Assembly: GCA_948567375.1 (NCBI GenBank)
Contig: OX419758.1
Span: forward strand, 30,509,001 to 30,573,000
Direction of reading: 5' to 3'
Source: Lunularia cruciata
Lineage: Eukaryota > Streptophyta > Marchantiopsida > Lunulariales > Lunulariaceae
Length of the DNA stretch: 64,000 nt
Both the position numbers and the translations under genes were made by a program. The first letter of the stretch is position 1. The number at the start of each line of letters is the position of its first letter. The notes below the pieces were generated by a model that ran no database searches, was not told the origin of the DNA, and worked only from the letters and a program-made list of their open reading frames with translations. Positions 43,309-53,150 of the stretch are shown piece by piece.

Positions 43309-43695
43309 TGTGGTGCCCACATTTTTTGTTTTTTTTCAAAATAAAGGAGAAGAAGTGTATAGAGAAGTCGGATTGCGCCTGTTTGGCCAAAGAAGACGAA
43401 GAAAACTGTCTTCGGGGTGAAACCCAAAGTAAAGTGACTTCGGGTCATAAGTCGAAGTACTCTGAAATGCCGTGTCAGCATACAATACGAAGTAAATTGT
43501 CTTCGGCTCGGGGGGAGCTCAACCCGAGGCAAAGACAGTCTAACAACCTTTCATCGGGGCAAGAAATTCAAGAAGGGGCCGTTTCAAAATTGGCGGCTCA
43601 TACGCACGAAGGTGGGGTGACAGTGACAGGTGCATGCCGGAGGTGTGATTTCTTGGTAGAAACTCAAAGTGACGGAAGACGAAGAAGTGCAACTC

Positions 43696-43703
43696 TATAA
43701 AAA
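43696..43703 (+). promoter_or_regulatory. TATA box ahead of the LTR ORFs
   Basis: TATAAAAA, conserved in the 3' LTR at 56443-56450. If start of transcription is ~30 bp downstream, the ATG at 43723 would be bypassed and the first usable ATG would be 43861. Inferred from position only. Confidence 0.5.
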
Positions 43704-43860
43704 TCAAAACTGCAACGACGAAATGTTGAGCAATTTTCCTTTGCCGTTGAGGAGTCGTCTTGCAGGTGATCGGGGAAAGGGACATAGAGTTGGACTCGTG
43801 TTAGTGCGTAAGGGAGAAGTCAAGAGAGAGAAATCAAGAGACCAAAAGAAAGCAGAAGAG

Positions 43861-44814
43861 ATGGGAGGAGGGAAGAAGAACTCCGAATTTGCAGTGAGAA
43901 ATCATGCAATTCGGAGATTAGATGTAGTAGCGACGATCGAAGTCTTGAGCCGACTTCGGATCACCTTTCTGGCATGGAATTGGAACGTAAGTTTTCTAGG
44001 ATTCATGACAGAAATCATCGAGAGTAAATGTCTCGATGGTCCCGAGGAAGAAGGGAAGAGAGGAAATCCGGCTTGCTGGACAGAGTCGGATTGGAGACTC
44101 GTACTCGGGAAGGAGGCAGGCTCGGAGCAGGGAGCCACGTTCTTGGGGAAAGGAGAGATAGCTCAAGAAACGCAGGAGGTGAGAGAAGCCTTCTCGTCGA
44201 AGAGGACGAAGAATGAGTATAAAGTTGAGAGTTATAAGGACCCAGTGAGGAGGGGAATTGTGAGTGCACTAATGGCCCTCCTGAAGCCGGAGAGAACTAC
44301 CTATGTGATGAAACACCAAGCGGTGTTCTTTCACAAGTTATTTGCAGGAGAACCGATAAATTGGGCAAGGTGCTTTCACAGAAGAACGAGGCAGATGGTG
44401 TGGAATCTGCAAGATAAGTCGCCTCCACACTACATCGTACCATTTGCAGCCCACTTTTACCTTGGGTTAAATCTGCTCAATGTGGCTGAGCGTAATCGAA
44501 TGGTGTCTCATTTCCATCCTGATTTGAGAAGAGAAGTCGACGCGGAGGAGCAGCAATACATTCTCCAAATCCGGAGCACAGACGATTACTACGCAAAGAC
44601 AGGGAAGAACGTGGAGGTTGTTGAAAGTACCCCGACGAAGAAGAGAACTCGGCAAGCAGACGCCGAAGAAAACAAGAAACCTCGGAAGATGCAGAAAAAT
44701 AACCCGAGGCAAGGAATGGTGGTGATTGAGTCGGAAGATGAAGACTCAGAAGGCGAAGCCAAGCTCAAGACGGAGGACTCGAAACGTGAGGCGGAACCTG
44801 AGCTGACACTGTAG
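43861..44814 (+). CDS. LTR-encoded ORFa, 317 codons (5' LTR)
   Basis: The frame is open from 43669 to the TAG at 44812-44814. The ATG at 43861 (context gagATGg) is the likely start; 43723 is an alternative. Features: basic N-terminus, a central globular stretch (RRGIVSALMALLKPERTT, HKLFAGEPINWARCF, PFAAHFYLGLNLL) that resembles the plant transposon-associated domain found in env-like or extra ORFs of Athila-type elements, then an NLS-like KKRTRQA and acidic tail. The stop is identical in both LTRs, and ORFb begins 39 nt later in the same frame. The 3' LTR copy has two extra stops. Function unknown. Confidence 0.7.
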   Translation: MGGGKKNSEFAVRNHAIRRLDVVATIEVLSRLRITFLAWNWNVSFLGFMTEIIESKCLDGPEEEGKRGNPACWTESDWRLVLGKEAGSEQGATFLGKGEIAQETQEVREAFSSKRTKNEYKVESYKDPVRRGIVSALMALLKPERTTYVMKHQAVFFHKLFAGEPINWARCFHRRTRQMVWNLQDKSPPHYIVPFAAHFYLGLNLLNVAERNRMVSHFHPDLRREVDAEEQQYILQIRSTDDYYAKTGKNVEVVESTPTKKRTRQADAEENKKPRKMQKNNPRQGMVVIESEDEDSEGEAKLKTEDSKREAEPELTL

Positions 44815-44853
44815 AGCGGAGATACAAGCAGTGACAGTGAAGACGGTGGAGAA

Positions 44854-46299
44854 ATGACCTCGGCACCAGCGGCTGAAGAATACAAAGAAGAAATTCAAGC
44901 CGAAGTAAAAGCCGAAGACAATGTGGCGTTGGAAGACGAAGTACCGGTGCTCAAGGAGAAGAAGATCGTAGTACAGCGCGGAATTCACTCGAGACGTAAG
45001 GCGAAGTGTGAAGCGGGACCGAGTAGAGTGAAGGAAGAGGTAGAAGGAAGCTCGGGCAGGGAGGCATCAATTCCGATACGAAGACTCCAGAGAAGAAGGC
45101 GAGTATTGGGAGAACACAAAGAAAGAAGAGAGACTACTCCGTGGGAGGACAAAGGTATCAGTAATGGAGTAGATTACCTGCAGATGGTAGTATGCCCGCT
45201 GTTGGTGAAGTTGGAGAAGAAGAAGAAGGAGATGCAGTAGACTTGTCCAGAGGTAAAGACTGTATTGCAGGTGGTATCGAGATAAGAAGAAGAAAACTCG
45301 GAGTTGAAGAAGAGTATAACCCAAGGTGAGAAGGAGAGAGAAGTACTGCAAGCGGAAGCAGTGGAGAGAAGTCAGGTAATCGAAGACCTGAAGAGAGAAG
45401 TGAGCTATCGAGAGGATCTTGCGAGGAAGAGTGACGTCGTAAGGGAGAGACAAGTAGCTGAATTTGAAATCTTGAAGCAGCAGTTTGCTGATTCAAGAGT
45501 AGAGCTCATCCATGCTATGGCGAGGGTAGCATCGAAGGATCAAGAGCTCAATCGAGTGATGGAGAGTATGGAGGAGAAGAAGCAACTTTGGCAGCGAGAG
45601 TTGGCTACGAGATATGAAGAAGAAGAGAGATTACGAGACTTACTTCGTAATCAAGAAGAGAAGGTTGCATAGAAGGAGAAAGAGAAGGACGCGGTGAAGG
45701 CCAAATTTGAAGAAGAATTGGCAATGTATAGAGAGGAATGGCTTGCAGATCGGGAACGAGAAAGGAAGACAAGATTAGAGCCATTGCAGGAGATAGTCCT
45801 CAGGGTAAACGCGATGTTAAGTACAGAGACCAGCGTTCGAATTGAAGAAGCACGTCTGCACGAGTTGAAGCTGTTGGTGCAGGAAACGAGGCAAAGACAA
45901 GCGAAAGATACAGATTTGAATGCCTTGTTGATTAAATTGAGAACTCGTGTAGATAGGAAGATCTTAAAAGTAGAAGACAATATCGCGATTAGATTAGACT
46001 TAGTAAGAATAGAGTTAGAAAAGCTTCGGCAGGATGTTAAAGCAAAACCCGAAGTAGATAACATCGGGATCCAAATGTCTTTGGAGTTGCCCTCAGCAAC
46101 AGTAGAGAAGAGTGGGTCGAAGGATGAGGAGTTAGATAGATTACCCGCTAGTGCAATTTCAAATCAGGAAAGAGAATTGCTGGATCTGGTAGAAGATGTA
46201 GGAGTTGTGAAACCCGAGGATAGAGTAGTAGGAAGTAAGATTACTTTGGGTTTGGGTTTGAAAGCTGAGGAAGAAGTAGACATCGGATCAGATTTGTAA
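44854..46299 (+). pseudogene. LTR-encoded ORFb, coiled-coil protein (5' LTR)
   Basis: Begins MTSAPAAEEY and runs in the same frame as ORFa to a TAA at 46297-46299, about 481 codons, with stops at 45238, 45283 and 45670 that are sense codons in the 3' LTR copy. Residues ~130-390 are Glu/Lys/Arg/Gln-rich with heptad-like Leu/Val spacing (LKREVSYREDLARK, FEEELAMYREEWL), a long coiled coil. The C-terminus is acidic. A homologue of the C-terminal part lies in the D' LTR at 20901-21140. A structural or regulatory role is possible; none can be assigned. Confidence 0.72.
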
Positions 46300-46413
46300 C
46301 CGATTTGAGATTTGAAGGGGTAGATATGAAGAGGTGCATTGTCATTTCGGATCTGCAGGTTAGAACAATTGATGTAGAAACGGTATAGTTGTTAGAACTG
46401 TCGATTGCTTCAC

Positions 46414-46421
46414 TATTTAAG
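46414..46421 (+). promoter_or_regulatory. Candidate core promoter for genomic RNA (D 5' LTR)
   Basis: TATTTAAG, conserved at 59161-59168 in the 3' LTR, about 670 bp before the LTR end. It is the only TATA-like motif I see between the ORFs and the LTR end. Placing R/U5 here leaves both ORFs in U3. Inference. Confidence 0.4.
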
Positions 46422-47097
46422 AGTGGCATTTGCATGAAATTGTTGTTCAGTGCTCATTATTTCTGAGAATAGATAAAGCAAAGTGCTGTGAAGCAATGCT
46501 CGTCGCTTGAGCTTGATTCTGAGTATCAACTTTGTAATTGTGTTTGTGAGTGTTTGGAGAAATTTGAAGTGCAAGTCAGAGTGCTTGTTGGATGTTGGAT
46601 TCCACAGCCTTGATCTTCGTACTGTGTGTTTGAGCTTGAGTGAAGTGCAATTGAAGCAATGCCTTGACAGATCTGAGAGGAATTGTAGTGTTGGTAGTAT
46701 TCTGCATTTGTGAGTGCATGGCAAAGTTGATGTGAAGCAATTTCAATCAAGGAAGTTGTGCCTTCAGTGGAAGGGTGGAACACAATTCTGAGGCGAAATT
46801 GTTTTGCAGTGAAGTGCCATTCTCGGGAGAGCCTGAATCATCACAATCAAGATTGTTTGGAAATAATTGATGGAGTTGTGATTAAGGAGTGTGAATTTGT
46901 GACAAGATTGCGAGTCAGTGCTTGTTACTCTCTTCTGGGTGTGGTTTCTACCTGAGAGATTAAAGACGCAACCAAGAAGAACTGAAATTGTTACTTTGCT
47001 TCGTATTTGGACATTTCTGACTCGTATCTCTGCGGGAACAAACTTTACTTACCCAATTACCGCAAAAGTGATATTTGCCGGGTTGTCACATGATTTT

Positions 47098-47116
47098 TGG
47101 TGCCGCTGCCGGGGAT
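47098..47116 (+). other. Primer-binding site, tRNA-Asp type
   Basis: tggtgccgctgccggggat starts 7 nt after the LTR end. It matches the complement of the plant tRNA-Asp(GTC) 3' end (TGGCGCCGTTGCCGGGGAT, from memory of that tRNA) at 17 of 19 positions. tRNA-Asp priming is known from Athila/Calypso-type elements. The two mismatches are C-to-T and T-to-C. Confidence 0.8.
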
Positions 47117-47178
47117 ACAAATCTCGGAAGTGGAAGAATACGAAGCCAAATTGAACACTGGGTATCAAGGCAATATGA

Positions 47179-49321
47179 ATGTCTGGATTGAAAGAACAAC
47201 GGGAAGAGAGAGCCCGAAGACGAGCACTTCAGCATGAAGAAGACAAACGTCTGAACGTCCCATCCATCATTGATGAAACTGAGCGAGAGGCGTTGAAGTT
47301 TCAACTCCTTCATGAAGTGCAAGAAGCCCTGCGAGAACTTGACCACAAGAAACGCAAAGGCGGTTGGCAAGGCTACTTCGCATCTCCCTCTTCTTCCAAG
47401 AAGAAGAAAGAATCGAGTGGGCAAACATATGCATTGCGGCCCAATACACCAACTTCCCCTAGAGCTGTAAAGGAAGTTGTTTCCTTGAAGACCTTTGTTC
47501 GAGAAAAGACACCACGCACACTTACTGAAGACGAGTGTCAACATCTTCTATAAACGATTCCTCGGTTGTCCCGAAGGAATTTGGAAGAACCTATTGAAGG
47601 TGTTGATCCTGAATCTTCCACTCGGGTTGAAGTCGACCCTCTCAGAGTAGAAATTGTCGAAGAAGACCCTGTGTTGAATTTGACGAATTGGAATCCCTAG
47701 GCTGACAACACGGCGTCAATTCCAGCCAATTCTTCCGTTCCGTCAAGTTCTACATTACCTCAGCCGATCCCAGTGCATCGAACAATGACTTCGCTTCCTG
47801 TCACCCGACACGCCTATCAGAAGTATAAGGGGACAAAACAAGACGAAGACCCCAATGAATTCATCAAAGAATTCGAAGTCATCTCCTTTGCTAACAAGGA
47901 GCATGACTTGGCGGATCGACTAAGAATTTTTCCAAGTCTACTTCGCAAGAAAGCTCGGAGCTGGTACACGCATGTGACTTAGAAGGGGTTTGTACCATCG
48001 GACTGGGCAGACTTGGGAAACAACTTCCTGGAACGATTCCGGGAGGTTGACTATGATACAAGTGTCTTCACGGCACTAAACGATTTGGACCGGGGCAAGA
48101 AGGAGAAGTTGAGAGACTACTCTAAGCGGTTCATGGCATTACTGAACCGAGTTCCCAAGCAATCGGGGGTGGTGGGATACTCCGATGCCCAAGCCATTAC
48201 CTGGTTCCTCGAGGGCCTGTCACCAGAGATACAAATCTTTGCCAGGGAGAGGAACGTAACTTCCCTCGATAAAGTACTCAAACATGTTGCTCGTTATGAA
48301 GCGGCACACTCTCACTTTGCCGGTAACCGGAGAAATCGGGAGAAGAAGGGCAAGAAGCCCAGAAGGAGAGCTTCGCGCAGTACCTCCCCTTCTTTGGACG
48401 AATCCTCTACATCTTCAAGCTCTTCTTCGGAATCCGAAGAAGAATCAAAGCCAAGACAAGTCAGAAGACGTGGAGGCAAGAAACCAGTGATGCCACCAGC
48501 CAAGAGTGTACATAAGGCGGATATGAAGCTGGATGCCCTCATCAAGGATTTTTCGGATTTCAAGATCCAGATGATTGGGGCTAAGGACCGAAGAAAGGCC
48601 CCAGCATTTGGACGATCTAATGTGTGGTGCACCGCCTGTGGAAAATCCGGCCATGCCAACACAGAATGCAATACTCGTAATGCATTCCCGGTGCAGCAAA
48701 TTGATTGGGTTCCGGGATGGAACCAAGACGATGACGAAGAGGCGGTGTATCAAACTCAGGAGGTATAGCCTCAACCGAGCACATCATATCAAGGTCCGAG
48801 GTTTGGACCCAGGGAGTATAACCCCAATGCTCTTGCACGAAGACCACCAATGAGCAACCAAAATCGCCCTCAGAAATGTTGCGCCCGGAGCCTGTTATAA
48901 TTGTGGCTCGATGGGACATTGGTCTCCAAATTGTCCCGAGCCAAGAAGGCAAATTGGGTACGTTCCCTTGTGTGGAAATTGTAAAGGATTGGGGCATACG
49001 GGCAACCAATGCCCTCACCCGCCGAACCCGAAGCCTCTTGTAAAATATGTACAGACCCCCGCTGAGCATGCAGCACTTCAGTCAAAGGGGGATACGAATG
49101 TAAATTGTATAACTCTTGAGGAAGAAAGACCTCACGAAGGGAGTCCGGCCTCAGAAGGAGAATGGCCAGACCTTGAAATTTTGAAAGTTGAGACACGCTC
49201 CACCAAGAAGAAGCGTGATCCCGAAGAACTGAGTACGACCTCATCGTCTTCCCGAAAGGCGAAGAGACAGCGCTGTCGTCGGGAAAATAGCCCACGTGTA
49301 CCCTTGAGGCTTTTGGTGTGA
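47179..49321 (+). pseudogene. Gag with three CCHC knuckles (D)
   Basis: ATG at 47179; frame 1 continues to 48768 through stops at 47551, 47698 and 47980 (all likely Gln codons once). A Glu/Lys/Arg-rich N-terminus (1-125) is followed by the capsid-type region at 47773-48330 (DPNEFIKEFEVISFAN, RKKARSWYTHV, FLERFREVDYDTSVF, LEGLSPEIQIFARER), an Arg/Ser-rich stretch, and knuckle 1 CTACGKSGHANTEC (~48635). A frameshift then moves to frame 2: CYNCGSMGHWSPNC and CGNCKGLGHTGNQC (48895-49015) and a basic Ser-rich tail ending with TGA at 49319. Confidence 0.85.
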
Positions 49322-49650
49322 TAAATTTTCTTTTCTCTTTTACTTGTTGTAAGGAACAGGGATTTATGATAATATGTCTTGGGTGTGGTTTTGCTACCTG
49401 GGTTTTGGGAGAAAGTGAGGAGACAGAGAAGGGCTGAGGGTTTTTTCACAAAATGCCAAAAGATTTCGAGAGGGTTTGGCAGAGGATTTTGAGAGGAGTG
49501 GAGAATTTTTTGTGAGAAGAAAGGAGTAGGGTTTTTTTTCGGGGAATGACAGGAGGAGTTTGGGGCAAAGGACAGAAGGTGCGCAGGAAGGAAGTGAAAC
49601 GAAAGGAATTGGAATGATCATGAAGGAGTAGTCAGGAAAGCTTTTAGGGA
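49322..49650 (+). other. Start of D gag-protease spacer
   Basis: Purine-rich, non-coding in element sense. No repeat unit is clear until 49651. ORFs on the minus strand here are by-products of the base composition. Confidence 0.55.
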
Positions 49651-49880
49651 CAGAGGAACACACACAGGAGAGAAATTTTTGAGTTGGACAGGAGGGGGTT
49701 TGGCAGGAGGAGAAATTCTCAAGAAGCTGGAGGGTTTGGACAGAGGAACACACACAAGAGAGAAATTTTCGAGTTGGACAGGAGGGGGTTTGGCAGGAGG
49801 AGAAATTCTTGAGAAGCTGGAGGGTTTGGACAGAGGAACACACACAGAGGAGAGAAATTTTGGAGTTGGACAGGAAGGGG
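49651..49880 (+). repeat. Tandem array, 90-bp unit
   Basis: Units start at 49651, 49741 and 49831 with cagaggaacacacac; 2.5 copies, near identical, G/A-rich on the plus strand. Confidence 0.9.
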
Positions 49881-49945
49881 CTTGAAAGTGCAGGGCAGAA
49901 AGTGTTTCATGAAGGAAATTTTCGCAGGAATGTGAGGGCTTGAAA

Positions 49946-50488
49946 GTGCAGGGCTGTGCTTGGACCAGGAGAGCAATTTCGAAATGTGAGAGTGCAGGGC
50001 TGTGCTTGGACCAGGAGAGCAATTTTGAAATGTGAGAGTGCGGGCTGTGCTTGGACCAAGAGAGCAATTTTGAAATGTGAGAGTGCAGGGCTGTGCTTGG
50101 ACCAGGAGAGCAATTTCGAAATGTGAGAGTGCAGGCTGTGCTTGGACCAGGAGAGCAATTTCGAAATGTGAGAGTGCAGGGCTGTGCTTAGATTAGGAGA
50201 GCAATTTTGAAATGTGAGAGTGCATGCTGTGTTTGGACCAGGAGAGCAATTTCGAAATGTGAGAGTGCAGGGCTGTGCTTGGACCAGGAGAGAAATTTCA
50301 AAATGTGAGAGTGCAGGGCTGTGTTTGGACCAGGTGAGGAATTCTGAAATGTGAGAGTGCAGGGCTGTGCTTGGACCAGGAGAGGAATTCTGAAATGTGA
50401 GAGTGCAGGGTTGTGCTTGGACCAGGAGAGGAATTTCGAAATGTGAGAGTGCAGGGCTGTGCTTGGACCAGGAGAGAAATTTCGAAAT
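49946..50488 (+). repeat. Tandem array, 45-46-bp unit, 12 copies
   Basis: Unit starts at 49946, 49992, 50038, 50083, 50129, 50174, 50220, 50265, 50311, 50357, 50403 and 50449. The consensus includes gtgcagggctgtgcttgg then accaggagagcaattt and cgaaatgtgaga. It makes repetitive minus-strand ORFs (LSWSKHSP motifs) that are artefacts. Confidence 0.93.
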
Positions 50489-50990
50489 GTGAAAGGAGTC
50501 TTGAAGGCTGAAGGCTTTTGGAGATGCTTTAGGACTGTGTTTTGGACCAAAATAGGAATTTTTGAAATGTGAAAGGAGTCTTGAAGGCTGAAGGCTTTTG
50601 GAGATGCCTTAGGACTGTGTTTTGGACCAGGATATGAATTTTCAAAATGTGAAAGGAGTCTTGAAGGGCTGAAGGCTTTTGGAGATGCCTGAGGGCTGTG
50701 TTTTGGACCAGGAGAGAACTTTCCAAAATGTGAGAGGAGTCTTGAAGGGCTGAAGGCTTTTGGAGATGCATGAGGGCTGTGTTTTGGACCAGGACAGAAA
50801 TTTCAAAATGTGAAGGGAGTTTTGAAGGGCTGAAAGCTTTTGGAGATGCCTTAGGACTGTGTTTTGGACCAGGATAGGAATTTTCGAAATGTGAAAGGAG
50901 TCTTGAAGGGCTGAAGGCTTTTGGAGATGCCTTAGGACTGTATTTTGGACCAGGATAGGAATTTTCGAAATGTGAAATGAGTCTTGGAAG
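50489..50990 (+). repeat. Tandem array, ~80-bp unit
   Basis: Units begin near 50489, 50569, 50649, 50730, 50810, 50891 and 50971. Each equals the 46-bp unit (ttggaccaggagagaa, tttcgaaatgtga) expanded by ~35 bp (aggagtcttgaagg and gcttttggagatgc). It is evidently derived from it. Confidence 0.9.
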
Positions 50991-51178
50991 CAGATTTGTG
51001 TTATGAATTGTGACTAGAGTTGAGGAAACTCCATTCTAGGATCTCTCAGTCTGGTCCAGGTGAAAAGCATAATTAAATGATCTGAGTGCCGGATTTATGT
51101 TCAATTAGATCACTCAGTTGTTGTTTATTTTATTTTATCAAAGGGCCACCGGACCTAGGTCTATGAACTGTAACACCC
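50991..51178 (+). other. Spacer between minisatellites and nested A LTR
   Basis: Non-coding. Short, moderately AT-rich, ends with the left gaac duplication at 51175-51178. Confidence 0.5.
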
Positions 51179-51847
51179 ATTTGTGCATGTGTGTGGTATT
51201 GTGATATTTAGCTTGGTATTACAAGTACTTAAGAGATATTATTTATATAGAGATAAAGGATGGTTCTATATTAGTCATGGTTAGCTAAAGTTAGTCATAG
51301 CTAAGATAGATGGGACCTTACTTTAGAGGAAGTAGGAAAGATGAGCACCACTATTTTGGATTTTAGTGTGTTGACTTGGTATTATTCCTAGGTGTTTGGC
51401 TTTGGGGAAAGAGTTGAGAACTCTTGGGCCCGCAAGCCTTTTTGTTTTGGATTCTTCTTTAGTCCAAGGATAGCCCATGTGAAGGAATCCTTGCTTTAGT
51501 GGTTGGGTCAAGATAAGGGGAATATGCCCATGTGAATGGATATTCCTTTCTACTTTTTGACTTTACTTGACTTTTAGTCTAGTAACTTGAGTTACTACGG
51601 TAATTAGTAACTTTGGTACGTAACTATTTCACAAGTATATAAACAAGGAGTGAGGAGGTACTCATCATCCTTTCATTTGCAACTATCTCTCTTTCATTGA
51701 GTTCTCTAGTGAGCAATGTCTTGAGTCTTGGAGTGTTAGCCTTGGAGGAGTATGATGGAGTTGGGGTTCCTTGCCTTCTTAGTCCATGGTGCGCTACCAT
51801 AATAGCCATCAGAGGTTCATCCTGAGTGAGAGACAGGCCGGCTCACA
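51179..51847 (+). repeat. Solo family A LTR in D, with gaac duplication
   Basis: 669 bp, TGTAACACC ... GGCTCACA, flanked by gaac at 51175-51178 and 51848-51851. Promoter features in element sense: TATATAAA at 51636-51643, ~190 bp before the 3' end of U3/R, and two 20-bp direct repeats (ttagtcatggttagctaaag / ttagtcatagctaagatag) at 51271-51310. Nearly identical to the A LTRs at 11625 and 34076. It is younger than D, since it lies inside it. Confidence 0.92.
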
Positions 51848-51971
51848 GAACTGCCAGATCCCGAACCATAGCTTGAACCTGACAAGAAAATAGGATATGA
51901 GACCAAGCAGAGGTAGAAACCATAACACCAGCCTCGCATGACAAGATTGGTTTTACGAAAGTCAAGGATAA

Positions 51972-53150
51972 AACAAAATCTTCAGGGTGAGTCAACCTCA
52001 GAAAACTAAGCACAAGCAGCCATGTGCTCGGTGCACTCTCAAGACCGAACATTCCCCACGACAGCGCCCAAAAGCAATTCTTTTGGCCAAGGAGGAAAAG
52101 ATCCTTGCAAAAGCTAAAGCTAAAGCCTTGCAAAAAGAATTAACGGAGGCATTACTCAGGACTCGGGAACTAAGTTTGGAAGAAGAGACGAAGACGAAGT
52201 CTCCAATTTTTCCGGCGGACATCCGATCCGAAGTAAAGGGTCTGATTCAAGCCAAGGTAGGCCAACCCGAGGAAGCTCGGGTTAAGGCCATCAGCAAGCC
52301 CGTCACCATTTTGAAGCGTCCCGAAGTCAAGAGGGAGCATGGAGAGTCCTCGGACTCAAAGCCGAAGACGAAGACGGTCAAATTGGGAGGAGTTCCCCAA
52401 TATGATATTATAGACGACTTGGCCACCACAAATGCCAATGTTACATTTAAGCAATTGTGGGAAGATAACAAGCTGTACAAGAGACAGCTTAATTCGGCCC
52501 TCAAGAAGGTGAGGTCAATGTCAAAGAAGGACCTGCCTGCTATCTATCGTATTGAACAAGAAGATTTGGGATCTCCCGAGGTAGACGCGGAGATTGCAGG
52601 TTGCATGATCACATCGATACCCATTGACTCTGGGTCCGGTGTGAATGTCATGACTGAAGATACTGCGAATCGACTCGGGTATCATACGTTTGAACCAACA
52701 CCCTGAGTTTTGAAGTTTGCAGACCAAACCAGGAGACGGCCCTTGGGCATGCTGTCGAACATTACCACGATCATTGGAGGGGTACCCTTCAAGTTGAATT
52801 ACATTGTGTTGCGGCCAGTGACAAAAACTGGTTACCCTTTGTTGATCGGCAGACCATGGTTGTATAGTGCCCAAGTTGTAGTGGATTGGCATCAGCAGAA
52901 GTTAAGATTCAAGGACATTTCGTCCAAGGATCAGAAGCTGGTGACTGTGAGTTGGACGAAGGTTCCCCATCTTGGGGAAACAAGTTTGTCAGAAGAGGAG
53001 GAAGAGTCCAAAGATTCATCGTCTTCGTCTTCAGACGAATCCAAAGAACAAGTCCAAGTTAATTACTTGGAATGCTACGAGGTAGAGGCTGACAACGAAG
53101 ATCCATATGACCTCGCCTCGGGTGAACCTAACTTGGAGGAGGGGGTTTGA
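51972..53150 (+). pseudogene. Aspartic protease with long N-terminal region (D)
   Basis: Open in frame 0 from 51972; no ATG at its head. The N-terminal ~190 residues are Lys/Glu-rich (KAKAKALQKELTEALLRT) with a conserved-looking GGVPQYDIIDDLATTNA. Protease: TSIPIDSGSGVNVMTED at about 52610-52660 (IDSGS active site intact) and GYPLLIGRPWLYSAQV at about 52825. One TGA near 52704 interrupts. An acidic Ser-rich tail follows, and the ORF ends TGA at 53148-53150, which overlaps the next ATG. Confidence 0.83.

Larger units (their letters stand above)
43309..47090 (+). repeat. D 5' LTR (3782 bp)
   Basis: TGTGGTGCCCAC ... GCCGGGTTGTCACA. It aligns end to end with 56056-59836. Two long ORFs occupy most of it (43861-44814 and 44854-46299). 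TATA-like boxes occur at 43696 and 46414. Unusually long for a plant LTR, and coding-dense. The terminal ~780 bp are non-coding and match D-type scraps at 8179 and 20093. Confidence 0.95.

Noticed and set aside
43902-45496. Minus-strand ORFs overlapping the D LTR ORFs (also 56665-58811)
   Set aside because: Antisense shadows of Glu/Lys-rich codons; low-complexity Ser/Leu translations with no domain.
43309-47090. The two 3.8-kb repeats as a segmental duplication rather than LTRs
   Set aside because: TG...CA ends, primer site after the first, polypurine tract before the second and a 5-bp duplication outside both are decisive for LTRs.
47098-47116. A tRNA gene
   Set aside because: Only the 3'-end complement is present; no cloverleaf sequence surrounds it.
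49946-50488. Regular short repeats resembling a CRISPR array
   Set aside because: Units are contiguous with no unique spacers, and the context is a plant retrotransposon.
49394-50771. Several minus-strand ORFs of 80-150 codons with repeated LSWSKHSP-like words
   Set aside because: They are translations of the minisatellite arrays on the antisense strand; repeat length rather than selection keeps them open.
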